DNA of 9,503 nt, from the NCBI GenBank assembly GCA_016207585.1, contig JACQPI010000030.1, forward strand, positions 1 through 9,503, in the 5' to 3' direction. The stretch's first letter is position 1, and every line of letters starts with the position of its first letter. The notes below the pieces were generated by a model that was not told the origin of the DNA, ran no database searches, and was given only the letters and a program-made list of their open reading frames with translations. Below are positions 1-7,186 of this stretch, one piece after another. The DNA is from Elusimicrobiota bacterium. GTDB taxonomy: Bacteria > Elusimicrobiota > Elusimicrobia > UBA1565 > JACRDR01. Both the position numbers and the translations under genes were made by a program.

Positions 1-594
1 ACAGGTGGCCAGGCGCCCGTCGATTCGCCGGAACTCCCCCAAAAACCAGCGCGAGAGGTCGATGAGGTGGATGCCCTGGTCGATGAGCTCTCCGCCGCCG
101 GATATCTTTTTGTTCGCGCGCCACTCCCTTTCGTATCCTCGCCGGCCCCCATGGCCGTAGCGGGCGCGTATGTATAAAAGAGGCCCGAGGCCTCGCGCAT
201 CGACGATCTCGCGGGCCTTGAGAAACGCCGGATGGAAGCGGTGGTTGAACCCGACTTTCACGATCCGCTTGTTTCTCTTGGCGGCGGCGGCGAGCGGGCG
301 AAGCTCGGAGAGGGTTCGGGCGCCGGGCTTCTCGAGCAGGACATGTTTGCCGCGGCGCAGCGCCGCAAGCGCGATCTTGGCGAGCCGATCGTGCGGCGTC
401 GCGACGACGACCGCGTCGAGTCCGGGGGACGCGAGCAGCTCCTCGATACTCCGGGCGGCGCGGGCGCCCGTCTCGGCGGCGAGCGCTTCGGCTTTCGGGG
501 CGTCCGGGTCGAAGACGGAGACGATGGGGTGGCCATGGGCCGCCCGCGCCCGCTTGGCGCCGATCAAGCCGCAGCCGACTATTCCTACGTTCAT
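1..594 (-). CDS. Gfo/Idh/MocA-family oxidoreductase, C-terminus beyond window
   Basis: This is a partial gene: 198 codons are visible and the reading frame is open to the left edge. Family members are usually about 330-350 residues, so roughly 60% is present. The N-terminal Rossmann fold starts at once (GIVGCGLIG, residues 4-12). The family EKP motif is at 88-90 (LLEKP), and the start of the C-terminal substrate domain is seen as GGGELIDQGIHLIDL at 167-180, which includes the conserved His176. Such enzymes are cytoplasmic NAD(P)-dependent oxidoreductases acting on sugars or nucleotide sugars. Its ATG overlaps the TGA of the upstream SDR gene as ATGA (591-594), so it is probably translationally coupled. 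A GGGGAG stretch lies somewhat too far upstream to be a good ribosome site. In this locus it probably oxidises or reduces a sugar ring carbon, as WlbA/WbpB-type members do, but the substrate cannot be read from the sequence. Family assignment is firm. Confidence 0.93.
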   Translation of the reverse strand, partial: MNVGIVGCGLIGAKRARAAHGHPIVSVFDPDAPKAEALAAETGARAARSIEELLASPGLDAVVVATPHDRLAKIALAALRRGKHVLLEKPGARTLSELRPLAAAAKRNKRIVKVGFNHRFHPAFLKAREIVDARGLGPLLYIRARYGHGGRRGYEREWRANKKISGGGELIDQGIHLIDLSRWFLGEFRRIDGRLATC

Positions 595-1469
595 TTCGGG
601 GGCGGCTCTCCCCAGCCGAGGCCCCGGTCCTTGGGCACGATGCGGCGCAAGGTGTAGATGTCGGTCCGGGACAATTCGTCCAATCGCCGGGGGAGCGTTT
701 CCCAAGGATCCCAGAGCGCGCTCAAGAGCTTCCCGGTGAGCCCGTCGCTTTCTTGGGATGCCAGAAAGACGCACAGGGCCGCGCCCTTTTCGAGAGGGGC
801 CCCTCCGTCCTGCTTCTGCCGCCTGGCCTTCTCGTAAAACGGCGCCCCAACTTTCTCGGGTCCCGCATCGAGGACTTCATCGAGGAAACGGGTGTTCAGG
901 GGGCCCGGCGCGACGGCGTTGACGTCGATTCCCGTGCCGCGCAGCTCCTCCGCCAGCGTCTCGCTCAGTCGCATGAAACCCGCCTTGGAGGCGCCGTAGG
1001 AGCTCATCCGGGGCATGGGGTTCGTCGCGCCGCCTCCCGATAGGTTGATGATCTTCCCATGTCCCAGGCGTTTGAGGTGCGGCACAAGCGCCCGGCAGAG
1101 ATAGGTCGGCCCCAGCAAGTTGATCTCCAGCGCCCGAACCCATTGTTTCCACGGGATATCCTCGATCGGTCCCAGAGGTCCGTAGATCCCGGCGTTGTTG
1201 ACCAGGATATCGAGCGCCGGGAAGGTCTTGAGCGCGGAACGTACCAGCGCGTCGACCTCCCTGGTCTTGGATATGTCGGCGGGGCGCGCCGCGACTTTTC
1301 CGCCCGGCATCGCCAGCGCGTCGAGCTCCCGCCTGGTTTTCGCCAGCGTTTTCCCGTCGCGCGCGCACAGGAACACGGAGGCTCCTTCCTTTAAGAAGGC
1401 CTCGGTGACCGCCCGGCCGAACCCCCGGCTGCCTCCGGTTATGAGCGCCGCCCGTCCTTGAAGTTTCAT
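591..1469 (-). CDS. Short-chain dehydrogenase/reductase (classical SDR fold) with C-terminal extension
   Basis: The protein has 292 residues, against about 250 for a classical SDR. The cofactor motif TGGSRGFG is at 11-18, NNAG at 91-94, and the catalytic YxxxK is Y158/K162 (YGASK). The VNAVAPGPLNT stretch at 183-193 is the usual post-catalytic segment. The catalytic Ser is not in its textbook place: INLSGGG puts S144 fourteen residues before Y158, where thirteen is usual. The last 45 or so residues (WDPWETLP, then YTLRRIVPKDRG) extend beyond the classical fold. I recall the same tail in SDRs from other sugar clusters but could not check this. The ATG at 1469 was chosen because it starts directly before the Rossmann strand and makes an ATGA overlap with the upstream dehydrogenase. 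The frame stays open upstream to 1784, but that part antisenses nothing useful and overlaps the neighbouring gene. A weak GGGA precedes the start. It is probably a nucleotide-sugar oxidoreductase; the substrate is unknown. Confidence 0.9.
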   Translation of the reverse strand: MKLQGRAALITGGSRGFGRAVTEAFLKEGASVFLCARDGKTLAKTRRELDALAMPGGKVAARPADISKTREVDALVRSALKTFPALDILVNNAGIYGPLGPIEDIPWKQWVRALEINLLGPTYLCRALVPHLKRLGHGKIINLSGGGATNPMPRMSSYGASKAGFMRLSETLAEELRGTGIDVNAVAPGPLNTRFLDEVLDAGPEKVGAPFYEKARRQKQDGGAPLEKGAALCVFLASQESDGLTGKLLSALWDPWETLPRRLDELSRTDIYTLRRIVPKDRGLGWGEPPPK

Positions 1470-2812
1470 GCGCGATTTTTTCCCGTCTTCATGTTTTTTT
1501 CGGCCCGTCCGACGCTTATATACCGTATCCTCGCATCGCCGCTCAATGTTCGATGTAAAAATCGGTTCGGATCCAGTATGAGCGGCGAGGCCATGGATGA
1601 GAGGACCTGTTCGGCGGTCAGGGCCTTGAAATCTTGCCACTCCGTCATGACGACGGCGGCCTCGGCCCCCTGGAGGGCGTTCTCCAGGGACGGAGCCAGC
1701 CTCGCCCTGTTGGACAGCGGGGAGGGAAGGCTCCTGATCTTGGGATCGAAGGCCGAAACCCGGGCTTTTCGGGCGATCAACCACTTCAGCAGGCGTATCG
1801 CCTCGGAGCGCCGCAGCGTGTCGGTCCCCGGCTTATAGGTGAGCCCGAGTATGGCGACGCGCCTCCCTCTCATATTTTTGAAGCGGTCTTGAAGGCGGCG
1901 CGCGGGCCAGAGGCGATGGCTCGCGTTGCTGGTCAGGACGCCTCGGAGCATCGGGATCGCCACCCTGTTCTTGCGCGCGAGCGCGCTTAAAAATCCGATA
2001 TCCCGCGCCAAGGTGCCCCCAGCGAAGGCCCCGCCGGGTTTGACATAGGCCTTGGGTCCGACCCGCGGGTCGCTGCGGAGAGCCGTTTCGACCTCCGCCG
2101 CGTCGGCCCCCGTGTTTTCGCAGATGCCGGCGATCTCGTTGGCGAATACCACGGAGGTGGCCAGAAAGGCGTTGAGGGCATGTTTCGTCATCTCGGCGGA
2201 GGGGATGCTCATCCACGTGATCGGCGCGCCGATAGGACTCAGCAGCTCGGCGAGTTTCTCACGGGCCGCGGAGGGCCCAGGCCCCTGGGAGATCGGATGG
2301 ACTCCAAGGACGATACGGGCCGGCCTCAGGAACGCGTCGATCGCATGCCCCAGCACGAGGTTCTCGGGAGAACAGGCGAATTCGACGCGGCATCCCGGAT
2401 ATTTTTTCCTGAAATTCTTTTCGAGGGCGGCGACGGCGCCCACCGGGAGCTGGGAGGAGATCAAGGCGACGGTCCCCTCGCGAAGGTATTGGAAAATTCG
2501 TTCGACCCGCGAGGTGACGTGGCGCACGTCGGCGCGATCCGCGTCGTCGAGCGGCGTATCGAACGTGACCCATAGGATGTCGGCGTCTTGGAGGGCCCGG
2601 CTCGGGTCGGTCGTGAACTCAAGCTTCCCTGAGTCGAGCCCCGAGCGCAGGAGTTCGCTCAGGCCGGGCTCGAAGAGCGGCGGGTCGGCTGCGGCCAGTC
2701 CGGCGACGACGTCCGGGTTCTCGTCGAGCCCGGTGACCCTATGCCCCAGGGAGGCCAAGGCCGCCGCGGTGACCGAGCCCAGGTGCCATAACCCCAGAAC
2801 GCAGACCCTCAT
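1466..2812 (-). CDS. UDP-glucose/GDP-mannose dehydrogenase-family protein with altered active site
   Basis: At 448 residues this is full length for the family. The NAD Rossmann motif GLWHLG is at 7-12. The family signature PLFEPGLSELL (45-55) follows, then SSQLPVG (119-125), SPEN (148-151), the central helix KHALNAFLA (210-218), and the C-terminal UDP-binding domain with GLTYKPGTDTLR (323-334). Canonical enzymes oxidise UDP-glucose to UDP-glucuronate in two steps through a Cys thioester. Aligning by eye to Streptococcus pyogenes UGDH, E141, K204, N208 and D264 are kept as E150, K210, N214 and D271. C260 is replaced by T267 (in GGTLARD), T118 by Q121 and E145 by L154. The gene is otherwise intact, with no frameshift, so this is not simple decay. 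It may stop at an aldehyde, use a different chemistry, or be non-catalytic. ATGA overlaps join it to the epimerase upstream (2809-2812) and the SDR downstream (1466-1469). Family is sure; activity is not. Confidence 0.93.
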   Translation of the reverse strand: MRVCVLGLWHLGSVTAAALASLGHRVTGLDENPDVVAGLAAADPPLFEPGLSELLRSGLDSGKLEFTTDPSRALQDADILWVTFDTPLDDADRADVRHVTSRVERIFQYLREGTVALISSQLPVGAVAALEKNFRKKYPGCRVEFACSPENLVLGHAIDAFLRPARIVLGVHPISQGPGPSAAREKLAELLSPIGAPITWMSIPSAEMTKHALNAFLATSVVFANEIAGICENTGADAAEVETALRSDPRVGPKAYVKPGGAFAGGTLARDIGFLSALARKNRVAIPMLRGVLTSNASHRLWPARRLQDRFKNMRGRRVAILGLTYKPGTDTLRRSEAIRLLKWLIARKARVSAFDPKIRSLPSPLSNRARLAPSLENALQGAEAAVVMTEWQDFKALTAEQVLSSMASPLILDPNRFLHRTLSGDARIRYISVGRAEKNMKTGKNRA

Positions 2813-3744
2813 GAGCGGGCGACCAGATCATCGAGGGTCTTCAAAATCCCTTCGCGAATGGTCAATCGGGGTTTCCAACCGAGGGCCCGGATCTTCCTGC
2901 AATCGAGGAAGATGAAGGGACTGTCCCCGATCCAGCCTCGAGCGCCTCCGGTGTAGGAGAGCTTGGGGGATATCTTTAAATATTCCGTGATCCACCTCAC
3001 GGAGTCGTTGACCTCGACGTATTCGTCGGTTCCCAGGTTGAACATGTTGACTTTGCCCAGGGCCTTGTCGACGGCCGTGAACATCGCGCTGATGCAGTCG
3101 TGGACGTATAAATAGGATTTCTTTTGGTGGCCGTCGCCCAATATCTCCAGCCGGGACGGGTCCTTTTTGAGTTTTTCGTAAAAGTCGACTACATGGCCGT
3201 GGGTGTAGCGCTCGCCGAGGATCGAGACGAAGCGGAATATCCAGGCCTGGAACCCGAAGCCCTCGCAAAAGGCCTCGATGAAGCCCTCGGCGGAGAGCTT
3301 GGACGCGCCGTAAAGGGACGTCTGGACCGGCAGCGGCGCGACCTCGGGCGTCGGGAAAACCTCCGGCTCGCCGTAGATGGAGCCGGTCGATGGAAAGGCG
3401 ATTTTCGCGATGCCGCCGGCGCGCATCGCCTCCAGCACGTTGAATGTCGCCAGGACGTTCTGCTCGAGGTCCTTGCGGGGGCATTGGATTCCGAAACGCA
3501 CGTCGGCGTTGGCCGCCAAGTGATAGACGAAATCGGAGCCTTTCATCGCGTTCGTAAGGCTCGGGAGGTCCAATACGTCGCCGCGGACCATGCGGAAACG
3601 AGGATTGCGGGAAGCCTCCTCGATGAATGCCTCGCGGCCGGTCGAAAAATTGTCGTAGGCCGTCACCGAGTGGCCTTCGGCGAGCAGGCGATCAGCCAGG
3701 TGGCTTCCGATGAAGCCGGCGGCGCCCGTGACGAGATAGCGCAT
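2809..3744 (-). CDS. NAD-dependent nucleotide-sugar epimerase/dehydratase (extended SDR, UDP-glucose 4-epimerase-like)
   Basis: This 311-residue extended SDR has GAAGFIG at 7-13 for NAD binding, DNFSTG at 31-36 after the second strand, HLAANADV at 75-82, STGSIYG at 119-125, and the catalytic pair Y145/K149 (YGASK). YLYVHD at 211-216 is the RDYxxVxD-like motif of sugar epimerases. The closest functional types are UDP-glucose or UDP-N-acetylhexosamine 4-epimerases; a dehydratase or UDP-glucuronate decarboxylase is less likely but not excluded. It would supply a nucleotide sugar in the cytoplasm. The ATG at 3744 puts the Rossmann strand at residue 2. A TTG at 3753 is in frame three codons earlier but has no better ribosome site. 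The gene starts 24 bases after the flippase stop, the only non-overlapping junction in the operon, and its TGA overlaps the next ATG. No promoter or hairpin is visible in the gap. Confidence 0.93.
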   Translation of the reverse strand: MRYLVTGAAGFIGSHLADRLLAEGHSVTAYDNFSTGREAFIEEASRNPRFRMVRGDVLDLPSLTNAMKGSDFVYHLAANADVRFGIQCPRKDLEQNVLATFNVLEAMRAGGIAKIAFPSTGSIYGEPEVFPTPEVAPLPVQTSLYGASKLSAEGFIEAFCEGFGFQAWIFRFVSILGERYTHGHVVDFYEKLKKDPSRLEILGDGHQKKSYLYVHDCISAMFTAVDKALGKVNMFNLGTDEYVEVNDSVRWITEYLKISPKLSYTGGARGWIGDSPFIFLDCRKIRALGWKPRLTIREGILKTLDDLVARS

Positions 3745-3768
3745 AGGATTCAACCGTGTGACATTTTA

Positions 3769-5298
3769 TCATTTGGACGCCCCGGAAAAAGCCCGGACCG
3801 CGTCTTTGATATCGACAAGCCCCAGGGCTTGCGCGGCCGCGCTGAAGACGGCTAGAAGGACTACGGAGCGAAACGCCAACTCGAAAAGAAGGGGGAGTTT
3901 GGGGCTGCCGATATCCGGAAGAGAGGGATAAAAGTACAGGAGTCCCAGCCAAAGAATTCCAAACTTCGATGCGAAGAGCAGCCACCGGCGGCACTCGGGG
4001 GGCGAGACGGTCCATTTGACGCTTGAGAAAAAATAGCAGGCCGTCACCGCGAAGCCTGCAGCGGCGGAGAAAAAAGGATGGAGGACGGCGATCTCGAAGC
4101 GCTGGCTCCACCCGGCGGCCAGGAGCGTCAGGGTTCCCGCGGCGGTGCCGCTGAGACTGATCATGAGAAGCGCGCGCGCCTTTTGAAGCGAGACCAGCGT
4201 CCTTCCCATGATGAAGTTGAGGCCGAGGGGGCATAACGCCAGGAGGAGGGCGTTGACGGACAGAGACGTCCATTTCAAGGACCCTTCCCCGAAGGCGCCA
4301 TGATAGTAGATCAGGTATACGATGGTCCGCGAGAATTTGATCCCGCACAGCGCCACGAACGCCAAGGCCAAGAACAGAAGCCTTCCCGCGCGCAGCGACA
4401 GCCCATGGACGCGCGAGAATTGATCGTCCCGGAGCTTTTGGAGGATGGAAGGCCATAGGGCCATGGTCAGCGAGGAGACGATCACCTGTTCCGGGATGCC
4501 CGCCAGCGCCCGTCCGTACTGAAATGCCGAGAGAACGCCGGGGCCCAGTCCCGTGAATACTTTCCGTTCGACCAGGACGTACAGCTGCGACGCGAGATAG
4601 CCGATGAGCATCGCGCCCGACATGCGCACGAACGCGGGATCGATTCCGGGCCGTGTAGACCACTGATAGCCGACCCCCGCCCCGCGCAGCGCGGCGACCT
4701 GGAGAACGGCCAAGAGCGCCAGCGAGGCCGCTGCGGCCACCCCGATGGTGACCGGGCCGAGCGAACGGGCCCACAAGAGCAGAAATACTATGGAGCACGC
4801 GGGCGTCAGGAGCCGCCCGAGATATTGGTAGGTGATGCGGTTTAGGGCTATGAATACTCCGTTGAGCATCTCCGTGACTCCGGACAGCACGACGAGAGGC
4901 GACAGAATCAGCAGCATCTTCGCCACGCGCGCCCGGGTCGCGGGGTCGTCGCCGGCCGCCACGAGGCGGGTCAGCATTCCAGGGGCCGCCAGCGCCGTCA
5001 GCGCGAAAGCGCTCAGGCAGAGCAGCAGGAAATTGCCCGTCCGGGAGAGGTAGCGCTCTCCCTCCTGCGGCGCTTCGTTTCGGCGACGAAAAAATTCGGG
5101 CACCAGCGCCTCGCGGGCCGGTTGGACGAAGAAGCCCAAAAGCGTCACGAGGGTCATGGCGAGCCAGTAGGCGTCCATCTCGGCCGAGGTGCCGAAATAG
5201 TAAGACAGGATCATCTGGTTGGCGAAGGCGAGCGGATAGGCGGCCAAGGACAGAAGCGAGGCGCGCAGGAAGTTGCGGCGCGTCCCGGCGGCGCTCAT
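3769..5298 (-). CDS. MurJ/MviN-type lipid-linked glycan flippase
   Basis: The protein has 509 residues and is very hydrophobic, with about a dozen or more membrane helices spread from residue 12 to 495. That matches the 14-helix, roughly 510-residue MurJ family of the MOP exporter superfamily. Near the N-terminus it has YYFGTSAEMDAYWLA (33-47), the family's GxSxxxDAxxxA pattern. In the middle, YYHGAFGEGS (331-340) corresponds to the FxRGAF motif of MurJ, and it is followed by a long helix pair and the GRTLVSLQKAR segment (365-375). Such proteins sit in the inner membrane and flip undecaprenyl-linked intermediates from cytoplasm to outside. Placed between a methyltransferase and an epimerase in a glycan operon, it more likely exports this locus's glycan than serves peptidoglycan synthesis; that is inference. 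The ATG at 5298 was chosen because it overlaps the methyltransferase stop as ATGA. The frame continues upstream to 5361, but those residues are arginine-rich and not family-like. Confidence 0.9.
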   Translation of the reverse strand: MSAAGTRRNFLRASLLSLAAYPLAFANQMILSYYFGTSAEMDAYWLAMTLVTLLGFFVQPAREALVPEFFRRRNEAPQEGERYLSRTGNFLLLCLSAFALTALAAPGMLTRLVAAGDDPATRARVAKMLLILSPLVVLSGVTEMLNGVFIALNRITYQYLGRLLTPACSIVFLLLWARSLGPVTIGVAAAASLALLAVLQVAALRGAGVGYQWSTRPGIDPAFVRMSGAMLIGYLASQLYVLVERKVFTGLGPGVLSAFQYGRALAGIPEQVIVSSLTMALWPSILQKLRDDQFSRVHGLSLRAGRLLFLALAFVALCGIKFSRTIVYLIYYHGAFGEGSLKWTSLSVNALLLALCPLGLNFIMGRTLVSLQKARALLMISLSGTAAGTLTLLAAGWSQRFEIAVLHPFFSAAAGFAVTACYFFSSVKWTVSPPECRRWLLFASKFGILWLGLLYFYPSLPDIGSPKLPLLFELAFRSVVLLAVFSAAAQALGLVDIKDAVRAFSGASK

Positions 5299-6098
5299 GG
5301 CTTGAGAACGAGCCCGAAACTGAACCATCGCCCGGCCTCTTTCGGCAGGACCTCGGCGCAAAATTCGTCGAAGGCCGTGTTCCAGCCGACGTCGTCGGAT
5401 GTGAGCGCTCCTCCGGAGGCCAGATGCGCCCAGGCGGCGCGGAATTCCCGCAGCATCGCTTCCCGGGTGTGCTCGGCGTCATGATAAAACAATTCGATTC
5501 GTCCCAACCCTTCCAAGAGCCTCGGCAACTCCGCCTTGGCGTCGCCTAGGATGAGCTGCCACCGACCGCGAAGGGGCTCGGGAACCAGCCAGCCGGGCTT
5601 GCGGTGGGCGGGGAGCGAGACAGGGTCGATTTCCTTGTACGCCGACTTCGCGGGCTCCCATTGGGAGGGGGGGAGATCGATGGAGCGAAGCCCGCCCTTG
5701 CCGTTTTTGGATAGAGCCGTCAGCAGGACCCACGAAGAAGCGCCGCTGGCCACTCCCGTCTCGACCACCCAGGCGGGCCTAAGGATGCGGCATAGGACGT
5801 AGAGGGTCCGCAGGTTAAAGGGGCTGGAGGTGCTGGGATGAAATCCTGGATCGCGGCGGGCCGTTTCGGCGACCCGGGACATGATCCGTTCCCATAGGCG
5901 CTCCTGGTCGAATTCCCGGGACAAGCGCTCGATGTCCGACTTCGGAAAGCTCAGAAGGCGTTTGAGACCCCACCGGATGATGGGCGGCGAGTCGCGCAAC
6001 GTCCGAAATATCCTGTCCTTGCCTTTGCGCAGCGGCTCGTAGAGCCCCAGGCGCCGCGCGGCCGATTTGATCGATTCGCGAGCGTTGGAGAACGTCAT
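5295..6098 (-). CDS. Class I SAM-dependent methyltransferase (Methyltransf_24-like)
   Basis: The protein has 267 residues. A basic, helical N-terminal part of about 85 residues precedes the Rossmann-type domain. SAM-binding motif I is VVETGVASGASS (111-122). RSIDLPP (138-144) supplies the acidic residue after strand 2. FYHDAEHTREAMLREF (204-219) followed by SGGALTSDD (228-236) is the DxxH...GGxxxxDD pattern of the Methyltransf_24 / cephalosporin-hydroxylase-like group often found in polysaccharide clusters. The likely role is O- or N-methylation of a sugar in the cytoplasm, but the acceptor cannot be told. The ATG at 6098 overlaps the GT2 stop in an ATGA. The frame stays open far upstream to 6671, but that part lies entirely inside the GT2 gene and has no family resemblance. 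No Shine-Dalgarno is seen, so expression probably depends on coupling to the GT2 gene. Confidence 0.87.
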   Translation of the reverse strand: MTFSNARESIKSAARRLGLYEPLRKGKDRIFRTLRDSPPIIRWGLKRLLSFPKSDIERLSREFDQERLWERIMSRVAETARRDPGFHPSTSSPFNLRTLYVLCRILRPAWVVETGVASGASSWVLLTALSKNGKGGLRSIDLPPSQWEPAKSAYKEIDPVSLPAHRKPGWLVPEPLRGRWQLILGDAKAELPRLLEGLGRIELFYHDAEHTREAMLREFRAAWAHLASGGALTSDDVGWNTAFDEFCAEVLPKEAGRWFSFGLVLKP

Positions 6099-7141
6099 GT
6101 CATGGATTCGAATCCGGGAGGCCGGCACCCGGCATGGCTCCAGCGGTTGCGCATCGAGGTCGCCAGACGCGCGGCGAGACGTCCCGGCGGATGATCCATC
6201 AGGCGAAGCAGAGCCGCTTTCAGGAATATTTCGGTCGAGGGCGAAAGCCGCAGCGCCTCGCGGCAGGCGCGGCCCGCCATATGCCGGTGCGGGGTCAACA
6301 GCGCCGATCGCCCGGCCTTCAGAATCTCCAGCGCAAAAAAACGGAGGACGAGGCGCTTGTGGAGGTCGTGGTCCCAATCCGGCATGACTTCCCGCATGCG
6401 CCGCAGGGCCCGTTGGACGGCCTCCAGGGACTCCCTCTGGGTGAGGGCTTTCTCGATAGCCTCGCTCGAGCTGGACGTCTGCTGGGAATGGACCGTCTGA
6501 ACGACCAGCGGCTCGGCGATGTAGCCCATGGAGGAATGATCCAGGATGCGCCACCAAAGATCCAGGTCCGGGCATATGTGAAAGGCGAGGTCGAATCTTC
6601 CAGCCTTGAGCACGGCCTCCCTGCGGATGAGCACGGAGGGGGTATTGATGCGATACAGACGCCTGAAGCAAAGGTCGTCGAGGAGCTCCCGCGCGGTGAT
6701 CACTCGGTCGGAGGGATAGGGGACGGCGGGTTTGTAGCGTCCCTGCGCCACATGGAGGTAGTGCATCGCCGTGTGGACGAAACCCGCGTCCGCGTGTTCC
6801 TCCAGGAAACGCACCTCGCGCTCCACGATCGTCGGGGCGTAGCGGTCGTCGTCGAAATAAAGGCCGATGAAGGGGCTGGCGCTTTCAACGGCCAAATCGA
6901 GGCATCGGTTCCAATTGCCGGTCATTCCCACGTTGGACGTGTTGCGCACGTACGTGATCCGCGCGTCGTGCAGGGAAGCCACGATTTCCGGGGTCGCGTC
7001 GGTCGAGGCGTTATCGACCACGATCACGCGCAGATCCCGGAATGTTTGGGACAGGATCATGCGCAGGCAGCGCTCCAGCATGGCGCCGCGGTTGCAGGTC
7101 GGGATGCCGATCGTTACTTTGGGCGGGGGGGTCGTCGCCAT
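6095..7141 (-). CDS. Family 2 glycosyltransferase (GT-A fold)
   Basis: The protein has 348 residues. The N-terminal GT-A domain shows VTIGIPTCNR (9-18), the nucleotide-binding VVDNASTDAT (41-50), and the metal-binding DDD at 97-99 in YFDDDRY. CPDLDLWWRIL at 190-200 holds the acidic catalytic-base region with the typical xxDLW(W) end. From about residue 225 on there is a C-terminal extension of some 120 residues, predicted helical and rich in Arg, Leu and Ala, with no clear membrane span. It transfers a sugar from a nucleotide donor on the cytoplasmic side; donor and acceptor are unknown. It is the first gene of the minus-strand operon. The ATG at 7141 comes only eight codons before the first beta strand, so the start is well set, although no Shine-Dalgarno precedes it. 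Its TGA overlaps the methyltransferase ATG. Confidence 0.93.
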   Translation of the reverse strand: MATTPPPKVTIGIPTCNRGAMLERCLRMILSQTFRDLRVIVVDNASTDATPEIVASLHDARITYVRNTSNVGMTGNWNRCLDLAVESASPFIGLYFDDDRYAPTIVEREVRFLEEHADAGFVHTAMHYLHVAQGRYKPAVPYPSDRVITARELLDDLCFRRLYRINTPSVLIRREAVLKAGRFDLAFHICPDLDLWWRILDHSSMGYIAEPLVVQTVHSQQTSSSSEAIEKALTQRESLEAVQRALRRMREVMPDWDHDLHKRLVLRFFALEILKAGRSALLTPHRHMAGRACREALRLSPSTEIFLKAALLRLMDHPPGRLAARLATSMRNRWSHAGCRPPGFESMT

Positions 7142-7142
7142 T

Positions 7143-7171
7143 TTTCGTCGGGGCGGATAGTATGATACAAT
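7143..7171 (+). promoter_or_regulatory. Candidate promoter for the radical SAM / glycosyltransferase pair
   Basis: On the plus strand, TATGAT (7161-7166, one mismatch from TATAAT) and the overlapping TACAAT (7166-7171) are good -10 candidates. The best -35 for the second is TTTCGT (7143-7148), 17 bases upstream, which is a weak match. Transcription would begin near 7178, giving a leader of about 28 bases before the ATG at 7206. The AT-rich 7158-7182 stretch stands out in otherwise GC-rich DNA, which supports a promoter here. Confidence 0.4.
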
Positions 7172-7186
7172 TTAGCTCTTAACCAA
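7157..7186 (-). promoter_or_regulatory. Candidate sigma70-type promoter for the glycan operon
   Basis: Read on the minus strand, TTGGTT (7181-7186) and TACTAT (7157-7162) are 18 bases apart and resemble -35 and -10 boxes. An overlapping TATCAT (7162-7167) is another possible -10. Transcription would begin around 7150-7155, leaving a very short leader of roughly 9-14 bases before the GT2 ATG. That fits the lack of a ribosome-binding site. The call rests on box similarity and position only. Confidence 0.35.

Noticed and set aside
591..1469. Catalytic Ser of the classical-type SDR seems shifted by one residue (NLSGGG, S144 to Y158), hinting at an inactive enzyme.
   Set aside because: I recall the NLSGGGA form in other apparently functional SDRs with the same YTLRRI tail, and Tyr, Lys and NNAG are intact. 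A one-residue loop insertion is the simpler reading.
1470..1784. Upstream in-frame extension of the SDR frame, which could mean a longer SDR or a fusion.
   Set aside because: The added residues lie wholly inside the dehydrogenase-like gene, have no family resemblance, and the ATGA start at 1469 fits both the family and the operon pattern.
3692..5482. Minus-strand frame of nearly 600 codons overlapping the flippase in another frame.
   Set aside because: The translation is Arg/Pro/Ser-rich low-complexity sequence with no motifs. The flippase frame has ordered membrane helices and MurJ signatures.
6104..6115. Perfect 12-base palindrome GGATTCGAATCC, which looks like a tRNA T-arm and could suggest a tRNA remnant or attachment site.
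   Set aside because: The flanks do not form a five-base T-stem, and no acceptor, D or anticodon arm is nearby. The bases are explained as the last codons of the GT2 gene.
6134..7165. Long plus-strand open frame antisense to the GT2 gene.
   Set aside because: GC-rich coding DNA often leaves antisense frames open. The translation has no family motifs, while the minus-strand frame is a clear GT2.
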